DNA from: Bacteroidales bacterium
GTDB lineage: Bacteria; Bacteroidota; Bacteroidia; Bacteroidales; VadinHA17
Length of the DNA: 7,719 nt
Assembly: GCA_012514255.1 (NCBI GenBank)
Contig: JAAZAP010000277.1
Location: 1 to 7,719 of the forward strand
Direction of reading: 5' to 3'
Shown here: positions 1 through 6,211 of the stretch, one piece after another
Numbering within the stretch: position 1 is the first letter of the stretch
How the letters are laid out: the number at the start of each line of letters is the position of its first letter
The notes under the pieces: model-generated
Databases searched by the model: none
Told to the model about the DNA's origin: nothing
Seen by the model: only the letters and a program-made list of their open reading frames with translations
Made by a program: the position numbers and the translations under genes

Positions 1-695
1 AGCAGCTCAGCCGTCAGTTCACGGTTTATCGGAAGGGAGGTGCCGTATCCCGCAGCAGTTCCCAGCGGCGAGGCATCAGCCAGGGCGGACGCACCGGTCA
101 GAACATGGAGGTCGTCACAAAGACTCTCGGCATAAGAGGCAAACCAGAGTCCGAATGATGTTACCATGGCGGCCTGCATGTGTGTGAATCCGGGCATCAG
201 ATCACCTTTATGGTTCTCACTCAGATCAAGGAAGTCCTCTGCCAGTTTCTTCAGGTCATATGCCAGCATACAGGAATGATGTCTGATATACAGGTGGAGA
301 TCAGTCAGCACCTGGTCATTCCGTGAGCGGGCTGTATGAAGTTTGCCTGCGGCATCCAACGCAATCTGATTGCGCTCGAAGTCTGCCTGAGGCTTCCCCG
401 CCGCCTCCCTGGCCATTGCATGAAGGCGGTTCTCCACCCATGAATGAATATCCTCATACTCCTTCCCTATCTGGAAATCGCTCTGCGTCACCTCCTCAAA
501 GAGCCGGACCAGACCGGCGAGAAGGCTCTCCCTCTCGCCGGTCGTTATCAGCCCGCACCTCTCAAGCATGACAGCATGAGCCATTGAACCAACAATGTCA
601 TAAGGAGCCAGCCTGGCATCATAAATCCTGTCATTTGCACAGGTAAAGCTGATGAGCGATTCCCTCGTCTTGCCTCCCTTATCCCACAAGTGCAT
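1..695 (-). CDS. argH: argininosuccinate lyase, N-terminal 231 residues (cut by window edge)
   Basis: This enzyme splits argininosuccinate into arginine and fumarate, the last step of arginine synthesis, in the cytoplasm as a homotetramer of the fumarase/aspartase fold. The start MHLWDKG is the usual ArgH N-terminus. Other family marks are [15 protein letters not shown] (about 26-40), EDIHSWVE (81-88), the loop TARSRNDQ (121-128), the catalytic-histidine segment GFTHMQAA (169-176, His172) and NPLGSAAGYG-like [10 protein letters not shown] (209-218). The mobile GSSxMPxKxNP loop lies beyond the window. The ATG at 695 overlaps the end of argG by 17 bp, so translation is probably coupled to argG. 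Compared with Bacteroides ArgH as I remember it, there is an extra stretch of roughly 17 residues between HSWVE and SRNDQ (about residues 92-117). Only the missing C-terminus prevents a length check; the identity is very secure. Confidence 0.96.
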   Translation of the reverse strand, partial: MHLWDKGGKTRESLISFTCANDRIYDARLAPYDIVGSMAHAVMLERCGLITTGERESLLAGLVRLFEEVTQSDFQIGKEYEDIHSWVENRLHAMAREAAGKPQADFERNQIALDAAGKLHTARSRNDQVLTDLHLYIRHHSCMLAYDLKKLAEDFLDLSENHKGDLMPGFTHMQAAMVTSFGLWFASYAESLCDDLHVLTGASALADASPLGTAAGYGTSLPINRELTAEL

Positions 696-1932
696 CTTCA
701 GTCATCTTCTTTTTGTTTGCCTCCATGATGGCATGGTGAGCCATCAGTCGTATGGCGTTGATACGGATGAATCCGAGACTGTCGGCCTGGTTGAATCCTC
801 CCTCGATATCCATGCTCGATAGCTCCTTATTATATAATGACGACGGCGACTCGCGTCCTTCAATGATGATATTACCCTTGTAAAGTGTCATATGTACCAC
901 GCCGTCAATCACCTCCTGGCTCTTGTCCATGGCAGCCTTCAGGAAATCCATCTCGGGAGAGAACCAGAACCCGTTGTAGACCAGTTCGGCGAAGACCGGT
1001 GCCAGCATATTCCTCAACCTCATCACCTCGCGGTCCATGGCAATCCCTTCAATATCCTTGTGTGCAGCGTACAGGATAGTTGCGCCGGGGGTTTCATAGA
1101 TGCCCCTCGACTTGATCCCCACAAACCTGTTTTCTACCATGTCAAGCAGGCCTATGCCGTTGGCGCCGCCCAGCTTGTTAAGATAGGTGAATAGGTCAAG
1201 CGGGTCGCGGTAGCTGATACCATCATCCTTATTGGTAACATTTACCGGGATCCCGTCCTTGAAAGTGATTGAAATATGTGTTTCCTTATCAGGCGCATCC
1301 ATTGGCATAACCATCTTCTGAAGGACCTCCTTGCCTCCGAAATAGAGCGGATCTTCAAGGATACCGGCCTCATGACTGATATGCATCAGGTTGTCATCCT
1401 CACTGTAGGGTTTTGATATGGAAGCCTTGACCGGGATACGGTGCCCGGCAGCATACCTGATCATATCAGACCGTCCCTGGAACTGAGCGAGGAACTCGGC
1501 ATCCTTCCAGGGGGAGATCACCTTGATATCAGGCTTCAGGGCATAATAAGCCAGCTCAAAGCGTACCTGGTCATTCCCTTTCCCGGTTGCGCCGTGTGAT
1601 ACGTAATCAGCTCCGTATTCAATGGCAGCCTCGATCTGCTTCTTCGCGATGAGCGGACGAGCCAGCGCCGTCCCGAGCAGGTAGCGGTCCTCATATACGG
1701 CGTTTGCCTTGACAGCCTGGAAGATATAGTCAGTAACAAACTCCCTTTTCAGGTCCTCAATTATTACTGCCGAGGCGCCTATTGCAAAAGCTTTCTCGCG
1801 TACCGCCCCGAAATCGTCATTCTGCCCCACGTCAGCCACATAGGCAATAACCTCGTATCCTTTGTTAATAAGCCATTTGAGAATCACGGAGGTATCAAGT
1901 CCCCCGGAATATGCAAGCATTACTTTCTTCAT
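679..1932 (-). CDS. argG: argininosuccinate synthase
   Basis: ArgG condenses citrulline and aspartate with ATP to give argininosuccinate, AMP and pyrophosphate. The 417-residue protein is close to the roughly 400-residue family norm. It starts with the PP-loop ATP-pyrophosphatase motif AYSGGLDTS (7-15), followed by [13 protein letters not shown] (81-93), the substrate-binding loop [15 protein letters not shown] (113-127), [19 protein letters not shown] (177-195) and [19 protein letters not shown] (267-285). In these blocks it resembles animal ASS1 ([30 protein letters not shown]) more than the FSGGLDTSYC type I recall from many Bacteroides. The start at 1932 is preceded by an A/T-rich leader without a Shine-Dalgarno sequence, normal for Bacteroidetes. 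argR lies 90 bp upstream on the same strand, argH overlaps downstream, and an ARG-box-like palindrome ends 4 bp before the ATG, so ArgR repression is likely. Confidence 0.98.
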   Translation of the reverse strand: MKKVMLAYSGGLDTSVILKWLINKGYEVIAYVADVGQNDDFGAVREKAFAIGASAVIIEDLKREFVTDYIFQAVKANAVYEDRYLLGTALARPLIAKKQIEAAIEYGADYVSHGATGKGNDQVRFELAYYALKPDIKVISPWKDAEFLAQFQGRSDMIRYAAGHRIPVKASISKPYSEDDNLMHISHEAGILEDPLYFGGKEVLQKMVMPMDAPDKETHISITFKDGIPVNVTNKDDGISYRDPLDLFTYLNKLGGANGIGLLDMVENRFVGIKSRGIYETPGATILYAAHKDIEGIAMDREVMRLRNMLAPVFAELVYNGFWFSPEMDFLKAAMDKSQEVIDGVVHMTLYKGNIIIEGRESPSSLYNKELSSMDIEGGFNQADSLGFIRINAIRLMAHHAIMEANKKKMTEDALVG

Positions 1933-1936
1933 TCGT

Positions 1937-1950
1937 TGAATATTTATTTT
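1937..1950. promoter_or_regulatory. ARG-box-like operator before argG
   Basis: The plus strand reads TGAATATTTATTTT. It fits the core TGAAT-wwww-ATTCA of ArgR boxes known in E. coli and Bacillus at 8 of 10 fixed positions (left half perfect, right half ATTTT for ATTCA). It lies 4 bp upstream of the argG ATG, where a bound repressor would block transcription elongation or overlap the leader. The Bacteroidetes ArgR box itself is not known to me and the region is AT-rich, so a chance match is possible. Confidence 0.45.
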
Positions 1951-1990
1951 GCCGGACAGAGTCTACATGCCTGGTAATCTGGCAGATAAG

Positions 1991-2008
1991 CAAATATGCA
2001 TCAAATAT
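1991..2008. repeat. direct repeat CAAATAT x2, 11 bp apart, in the argR-argG gap
   Basis: CAAATAT occurs at 1991-1997 and 2002-2008, separated by GCAT, so the two copies lie one helical turn apart. On the minus strand they read ATATTTG. The copy nearer argG gives CATATTTGC, one mismatch from the Bacteroidetes -7 element TAnnTTTGC, but I see no good -33 TTG at the right distance. It may be a weak argG promoter or regulator site. Otherwise argG is read from the argR promoter. Confidence 0.3.
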
Positions 2009-2022
2009 CTGTGAGCTCTGGT

Positions 2023-2493
2023 TCAGGTTTTTGTTGTTGTTTTAATTTCAAAAATTGTGCTGAGGCACTCTTCAACCGCCTCATTGCTGATATTGTCACG
2101 CGGTATCAGCAGGATGGTGTCATCACCGGCAACCGTTCCGGCTATCTCATAACGGCCGGCACGATCAATCCTGATAGCCACAGCCGATGCGAATCCCGGC
2201 GGTGTGTTTATCAGCAGAAGCCCGCTTGCCCAGGTCATCCCGGTTATTGCTGTCGCTGAAGTGTCTGGAAGGACCTCCTCTGCCTCCTCACTTCCTGAGG
2301 GAAGTAGATAGCGATAGCCCCCGCTGCCGTCAAATCCCCTGCTGATACCCAGCTGCCTTAAATCGCGGGAGAGTGTAGCCTGCGTACACTTCATCCCTGT
2401 GCCCTCCATCATCATGAGCAACTCCTCCTGTGATACAATGACATTCTCTCTGACAAGCTTCTCTATCAGGGCCAGTCTCATTGCTCTGTTCAT
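2023..2493 (-). CDS. argR: arginine repressor ArgR
   Basis: ArgR is an arginine-responsive DNA-binding regulator that acts as a hexamer on ARG boxes. From the start chosen here it has 156 residues, the usual ArgR length. The N-terminal winged helix carries VSQEELLMMMEGTGMKCTQATLSRDLRQLG (about residues 20-49), with the TQATLSRDL recognition helix and its Ser-Arg pair. The C-terminal oligomerisation and arginine-binding domain has INTPPGFASAVAIRID and the hallmark AGDDTILLI (about 122-130), whose Asp-Asp contacts arginine in the E. coli protein. In-frame ATGs lie at 2532, 2511 and 2493. The first is covered by a promoter -7 element, and 2493 leaves the ARG-box-like site just upstream, so 2493 is preferred; 2511 remains possible. 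It heads the argR-argG-argH direction and is divergent from carB. The C-terminal tail KTTTKT is basic and low-complexity. Confidence 0.93.
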   Translation of the reverse strand: MNRAMRLALIEKLVRENVIVSQEELLMMMEGTGMKCTQATLSRDLRQLGISRGFDGSGGYRYLLPSGSEEAEEVLPDTSATAITGMTWASGLLLINTPPGFASAVAIRIDRAGRYEIAGTVAGDDTILLIPRDNISNEAVEECLSTIFEIKTTTKT

Positions 2494-2496
2494 GTT

Positions 2497-2510
2497 GGTA
2501 TTTTTATTCA
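2497..2510. promoter_or_regulatory. ARG-box-like operator before argR
   Basis: On the minus strand the site reads TGAATAAAAATACC: a perfect TGAAT half, four A/T bases, then ATACC for ATTCA, so 8 of 10 fixed positions match the E. coli core. It ends 3 bp before the preferred argR ATG and lies just downstream of the predicted -7 element, near the expected transcription start. That is a classic position for autorepression. If translation began at 2511 the site would lie inside the coding region. Confidence 0.45.
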
Positions 2511-2518
2511 TTACTGAT

Positions 2519-2547
2519 GCAAATTTATACATTTTTTATTATTGCAA
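2519..2547 (-). promoter_or_regulatory. putative Bacteroidetes-type promoter of argR
   Basis: The minus strand carries TAAATTTGC (plus 2519-2527), an exact match to the Bacteroidetes -7 consensus TAnnTTTGC, and a TTG (plus 2545-2547) 17 bp upstream as a possible -33 element. The spacer is slightly shorter than the usual 19-21 bp. Transcription would begin around 2510-2514, downstream of the most distal in-frame ATG of argR (2532). This is the main argument for a shorter ArgR. Confidence 0.55.
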
Positions 2548-2556
2548 CCCTTCGGG

Positions 2557-2577
2557 CAACAAAAAGTTGTACTTTTA
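2557..2577 (+). promoter_or_regulatory. candidate carB promoter element and inverted repeat
   Basis: TACTTTTA at 2570-2577 resembles the -7 element TAnnTTTG with the last G replaced by A, and would give a leader of about 10-15 bases before the carB ATG at 2595. No TTG lies at the expected -33 distance; the nearest is at 2542-2544, too far. An inverted repeat CAAC-AAAAA-GTTG (2557-2569) sits directly upstream and could be an operator. Assignment is tentative. Confidence 0.3.
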
Positions 2578-2594
2578 CAGCCCAAACGGGAACG

Positions 2595-5500
2595 ATGAAT
2601 GAGGATATAAGGAAGGTACTGCTACTGGGCTCCGGAGCCCTTAAGATTGGTGAAGCAGGTGAATTTGACTACTCCGGCTCACAGGCACTGAAGGCCCTGC
2701 GTGAGGAAGGAATCTTCACAGTACTTATCAATCCGAATATTGCCACCGTGCAGACCTCGGAAAAGATTGCCGACAAGATATACTTCCTTCCGGTCACCCC
2801 GAAGTTCGTTGAGCGGGTCATTGAGCGTGAGAAGCCTGACGGCATAATGCTCTCTTTCGGAGGTCAGACTGCTCTTAACTGTGGCACTACCCTCTTTCGC
2901 AGCGGGGTGTTTGAGAAGCATGGGGTGAAGGTGCTGGGCACGCCGGTGGAAGCCATTATGAACACTGAGGACCGAGAACTCTTCGTCAAAAAGCTCGACG
3001 AGATAAGCGTAATGATGCCGCGCAGCGTGGCTGTCACCACAACGGAGGATGCCCTGGCGGCAGCAGACCGGCTGGGGTTTCCTGTCATCATCCGCGCAGC
3101 ATATACCCTGGGAGGTCAGGGCAGCGGATTCTGCTCCAGTATCGAAGAACTTAAATCCCTTGCGGCACGCGCCTTCTCCTACACTAACCAGATCCTCGTT
3201 GAGGAGTCGCTCAAGGGCTGGAAGGAGGTTGAATACGAGGTAGTGCGTGACCGGTTCGACAACTGCATCACCGTCTGCAACATGGAGAACTTCGATCCGC
3301 TGGGCATTCACACCGGAGAGAGCATCGTAGTGGCGCCGTCACAGACACTTACCAACAGCGAATATCACAAGCTGCGTGAACTGTCGATAAGGATCATTCG
3401 CCATGTGGGCATCATCGGCGAGTGCAACGTGCAGTATGCCCTTGATCCGAACTCGGATGACTACCGGGTTATCGAGGTCAACGCCCGCCTTTCGCGCTCC
3501 AGCGCACTGGCTTCTAAAGCAACAGGCTATCCGCTGGCATTTGTGGCGGCAAAGCTGGCGCTGGGATACGGCCTGCACCAACTGAAGAATTCGGTAACAA
3601 AGTCAACCACCGCCTGCTTTGAGCCGGCACTGGACTACATCGTATGCAAGATACCGCGCTGGGACCTCAACAAGTTCCAGGGTGTGGCTCACGAGATAGG
3701 CAGCAGCATGAAAAGCGTGGGCGAGATAATGGCTATAGGCCGCACCTTCGAGGAAGCGATACAGAAGGGACTACGCATGATAGGGCTGGGAATGCACGGA
3801 TTCGTCAGTAACCGTAACCTCAGCTTTAATGACATCGAAAAGGAGCTTTCTCAGCCCACTGACCTGCGTATCTTCTCAATAGCCGAAGCCCTGGAGAAAG
3901 GATTTGACATTGACCGCATATGGGAACTGACGAAAATTGACCGCTGGTTTCTTTACAAGCTTCAGAATATTAATAATATAAAGGTGCTGCTTGAGAGCTT
4001 TGACTCTCTGGAAAGCCTGCCTGACAGTGAGCTGCTTCATGCCAAGATCAACGGATTCAGCGACTTCCAGATAGCACGGCATGTGCTGAAGCCTGACAAC
4101 CGATCAATCAACGAGGCCATGCTCAGTGTACGCAGGCACAGGAAGAGCAGGGGCATTGTCCCATATGTGAAACAGATTGACACTCTGGCGGCTGAGTATC
4201 CCGCTGTGACCAACTATCTCTATCTCACCTACAGCGGTATGGAGCATGATATATGGTACGAAAATGACAAGGGTTCAGTGATTGTGCTGGGCTCGGGAGC
4301 TTACCGTATAGGCTCAAGCGTGGAGTTCGACTGGTGCTCGGTCAATGCAATAAATACAATCAGGAAAGAGGGCCTGCGCGGGGTGATGATCAATTACAAT
4401 CCCGAGACCGTCAGCACCGACTATGACATGTGTGACAGGCTGTACTTCGACGAGCTGTCGTTTGAGAGAGTGATGGATATCATTGATCTCGAGACACCCC
4501 GGGGAGTAATACTGTCAATGGGCGGACAGATACCCAACAACCTGGCTATGAGACTCCACCGGCAGGGAGTGCCTATCCTGGGCACCCCGCCGGAATCGAT
4601 TGACCGTGCCGAGGACCGCCATAAGTTCTCTTCCATGTGTGATATGCTTGACATAGATCAGCCGCGCTGGAAGGAGCTGCGAAGCCTGGAAGAGATCAAT
4701 AAGTTCGTTGAGGATATTGGGTTCCCTGTGCTGATCAGGCCTTCATATGTGCTTTCGGGCGCTGCCATGAACGTGGTCTCAAACAGCACCGAGCTGGTCC
4801 ATTTCCTGGAGCTGGCGGCCAGTGTCTCGAAGGAACACCCGGTGGTGGTATCTGAGTTCATTGAGTATGCCAAGGAGATAGAGATTGATGCTGTGGCTTC
4901 AGCGGGCGAGATTGTGGCCTATGCAATCAGTGAGCATGTTGAGTATGCCGGGGTGCACTCAGGCGATGCCACAATTGTCTTCCCGCCACAGAAGATTTAC
5001 TTTGAGACGGTACGGCGCATTAAGAGGATTTCGCGCGAGATAGCCAGCGAACTGAATATCTCAGGGCCTTTCAACATTCAGTTCCTGGCACGCGAAAATG
5101 ACATTAAGGTCATTGAGTGCAACCTGCGCGCCAGCCGGAGTATGCCGTTTGTATCCAAGGTGCTGAAGACGAACCTCATAGAGCTGGCCACAAGAATCAT
5201 GCTCGGAACACAATGGGAAAAACCGCACAAGTCGGTCTTCGATCTCGACTATGTAGGGGTAAAGGCATCGCAGTTCAGCTTCTCGCGACTGGCCAAGGCT
5301 GATCCCGTGCTGGGTGTGGATATGGCATCCACCGGGGAGGTGGGCTGTATAGGCGACAGTTTCCACGAGGCACTGCTGAAGTCCATGTATTCAGTGGGTT
5401 ACCGTATGCCGGTGAAGGCGGTACTCATATCCTCAGGGCCGGCCAAATCGAAGGCTGATCTGCTGGAGGCAGTCAGGCTGCTGGAGAAGCGGGGCTATAA

Positions 5501-5813
5501 GATCTTTGCAACGCGCGGCACCCAGCAATTCCTCTCCAACGCGGGCATTGCAGCCAGGGTGGCGCACTGGCCTGATGAGGAAGCCTCACCAAATACAGTG
5601 GAGCTGATACGGCAGCGGGTGGTTGACCTGGTGATAAATATCCCCAAGGACCTGTCAGCTACCGAGCTGAACAATGATTATCAGATACGGCGCAGTGCCG
5701 TTGATTACAATATACCGCTGATCACCAACGCGAGGCTGGCATCGGCATTCATCAACGCCTTCTGCAGCGTACCCGAGAGTGAAATGGAGATCAAGGCGTG
5801 GGATGAGTATTGA
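2595..5813 (+). CDS. carB: carbamoyl-phosphate synthase large subunit
   Basis: CarB makes carbamoyl phosphate from bicarbonate, ammonia (delivered by CarA from glutamine) and two ATP, feeding arginine and pyrimidine synthesis. It has 1072 residues, against 1073 in E. coli. The two homologous halves are visible: the N-half carboxyphosphate ATP-grasp domain with GGQTALN (89-95), AYTLGGQGSGF (169-179) and Q280/E294/N296, an oligomerisation segment (about 400-550), the C-half ATP-grasp domain with LGSGAYRIGSSVEFD (565-579), GGQIPNN (643-649) and Q829/E841/N843 at exactly the E. coli numbers, then an MGS-type allosteric domain (about 935-1072). The start at 2595 (MNEDIRKVLLLGSGALKIGE) is the family N-terminus; the frame stays open upstream to 2481 only because of argR sequence. 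IEVNARLSRS and IECNLRASRS replace the E. coli NPR motifs, as in animal CPS1. carA is not in the window. Confidence 0.98.
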   Translation: MNEDIRKVLLLGSGALKIGEAGEFDYSGSQALKALREEGIFTVLINPNIATVQTSEKIADKIYFLPVTPKFVERVIEREKPDGIMLSFGGQTALNCGTTLFRSGVFEKHGVKVLGTPVEAIMNTEDRELFVKKLDEISVMMPRSVAVTTTEDALAAADRLGFPVIIRAAYTLGGQGSGFCSSIEELKSLAARAFSYTNQILVEESLKGWKEVEYEVVRDRFDNCITVCNMENFDPLGIHTGESIVVAPSQTLTNSEYHKLRELSIRIIRHVGIIGECNVQYALDPNSDDYRVIEVNARLSRSSALASKATGYPLAFVAAKLALGYGLHQLKNSVTKSTTACFEPALDYIVCKIPRWDLNKFQGVAHEIGSSMKSVGEIMAIGRTFEEAIQKGLRMIGLGMHGFVSNRNLSFNDIEKELSQPTDLRIFSIAEALEKGFDIDRIWELTKIDRWFLYKLQNINNIKVLLESFDSLESLPDSELLHAKINGFSDFQIARHVLKPDNRSINEAMLSVRRHRKSRGIVPYVKQIDTLAAEYPAVTNYLYLTYSGMEHDIWYENDKGSVIVLGSGAYRIGSSVEFDWCSVNAINTIRKEGLRGVMINYNPETVSTDYDMCDRLYFDELSFERVMDIIDLETPRGVILSMGGQIPNNLAMRLHRQGVPILGTPPESIDRAEDRHKFSSMCDMLDIDQPRWKELRSLEEINKFVEDIGFPVLIRPSYVLSGAAMNVVSNSTELVHFLELAASVSKEHPVVVSEFIEYAKEIEIDAVASAGEIVAYAISEHVEYAGVHSGDATIVFPPQKIYFETVRRIKRISREIASELNISGPFNIQFLARENDIKVIECNLRASRSMPFVSKVLKTNLIELATRIMLGTQWEKPHKSVFDLDYVGVKASQFSFSRLAKADPVLGVDMASTGEVGCIGDSFHEALLKSMYSVGYRMPVKAVLISSGPAKSKADLLEAVRLLEKRGYKIFATRGTQQFLSNAGIAARVAHWPDEEASPNTVELIRQRVVDLVINIPKDLSATELNNDYQIRRSAVDYNIPLITNARLASAFINAFCSVPESEMEIKAWDEY

Positions 5814-5825
5814 TGAGGCAAGAGT

Positions 5826-5865
5826 GCAGTCAGCAGTCAGCAGTCAGCAGTCAGCAGTCAGCAGT
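5826..5865. repeat. heptamer tandem array GCAGTCA x5.7
   Basis: Five perfect copies of GCAGTCA plus GCAGT begin 13 bp after the carB stop codon. A perfect simple repeat is prone to length change by slippage. It is outside coding sequence, so a length change would not shift a reading frame. Confidence 0.97.
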
Positions 5866-5875
5866 TTTGTCCCGT

Positions 5876-5893
5876 ATCCGCCGGTTGGCGGAT
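5876..5893. repeat. GC-rich perfect hairpin
   Basis: ATCCGCC and GGCGGAT form a 7-bp perfect stem around a GGTT loop, 62 bp after carB. It has no following T-run, so it is not a standard intrinsic terminator. It could still protect or end the carB transcript, or be a dispersed palindromic repeat. Confidence 0.7.
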
Positions 5894-5934
5894 CGGATCA
5901 GCAGTGGGTCGTTGCAGTTGTAGGGTTGGACGGA

Positions 5935-5959
5935 GACCATTAAGAATTGTCGATTGTCG
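5935..5959. repeat. partial repeat head plus ATTGTCG duplication
   Basis: GACCATTAAGAATTGT (5935-5950) is identical to the first 16 bases of repeat copy A. It is followed not by the rest of the unit but by a tandem ATTGTCG (5946-5952, 5953-5959) that shares its first bases with the core word. This looks like a truncated or differently filled member of the same repeat family. Confidence 0.8.
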
Positions 5960-5968
5960 ATTTTGGTA

Positions 5969-6036
5969 GACCATTAAGAATTGTAGACAGGCAGTGATGT
6001 TGACAACATATGCCCGTAGGGCATAAAGAATTGTAG
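5969..6036. repeat. 68-bp palindrome-bearing repeat, copy A
   Basis: The unit runs from GACCATTAAGAATTGTAGAC to the next AAGAATTGTAG. Inside are two adjacent palindromes: TGTTGACAACA (5998-6008) and TATGCCC-GTA-GGGCATA (6009-6025, 7-bp stem). Copy B at 6081 has the same length and differs at 5 of 68 positions, with no gaps. The stem is intact in both copies. Confidence 0.93.
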
Positions 6037-6040
6037 GACA

Positions 6041-6068
6041 GGCAATAGGCAGTAGGCAATAGGCAGTA
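6041..6068. repeat. heptamer tandem array GGCARTA x4
   Basis: The copies alternate GGCAATA, GGCAGTA, GGCAATA, GGCAGTA, so the array is also a perfect 14-bp duplication. It lies between repeat copies A and B, just after the GTAGGACA that ends copy A. The same GGCAATA follows GTAGACA in copy B, so the array looks like an expansion of a heptamer belonging to the repeat. Confidence 0.95.
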
Positions 6069-6080
6069 GTGGAAATGGCA

Positions 6081-6148
6081 GACCATAAAGAATTGTAGAC
6101 AGGCAATAGTGTTGACAACATATGCCCGTAGGGCATGAAGAATTGTAG
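6081..6148. repeat. 68-bp palindrome-bearing repeat, copy B
   Basis: The second full copy matches copy A at 63 of 68 positions, in the same orientation. It keeps TGTTGACAACA (6110-6120) and the ATGCCC-GTA-GGGCAT stem (6122-6136). The outermost base of the copy A stem is changed (GGGCATG for GGGCATA), shortening it by one pair. Confidence 0.93.
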
Positions 6149-6179
6149 ATCAATGCCATAATAAAAATTGCTGGCAGCG

Positions 6180-6211
6180 CATAAAGAATCATATAACATA
6201 TAGGGCAAAAT
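6180..6211. repeat. decayed, internally deleted copy of the same repeat
   Basis: CATAAAGAATCAT (6180-6192) matches the CATAAAGAATTGT core, and AACATATAGGGCAAAA (6195-6210) matches AACATATGCCCGTAGGGCATAAA with the GCCCGT arm lost. The copy ends a few bases before the acetyltransferase ATG and therefore supplies its leader. The match is by eye and imperfect. Confidence 0.5.

Noticed and set aside
121..130. Gly to Ala change before SRNDQ in ArgH (TARSRNDQ) as a defect
   Set aside because: TARSRNDQ is also found in functional ArgH proteins of other phyla as I recall, so it is normal variation. The coordinates given are residue numbers of ArgH, not bases.
323..571. 82-codon plus-strand open frame opposite argH
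   Set aside because: It is Ser/Pro/Arg-rich and antisense to conserved ArgH residues, with no start signal of its own.
2481..2594. N-terminal extension of carB by 38 codons
   Set aside because: It reads through argR and its promoter, its residues resemble no CarB, and the family N-terminus begins exactly at the ATG at 2595.
2679..3311. 210-codon open frame antisense to carB
   Set aside because: The plus-strand frame is a strongly conserved CarB. The antisense frame shows no recognisable domain and is explained by the high-GC codon pattern.
5826..5893. Intrinsic terminator of carB
   Set aside because: The heptamer array does not fold into a strong stem, and the GC-rich hairpin at 5876-5893 has no following T-run.
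5935..6148. CRISPR array
   Set aside because: The recurring word is only about 13 bp, the intervals vary from 34 to 62 bp, the fillers are themselves repeated, and no cas gene is present.
6168..6200. Promoter for the acetyltransferase gene (TTG at 6168, TATAACA near 6192)
   Set aside because: The downstream part does not match TAnnTTTG and the spacing is too long. It was left out as unsupported.
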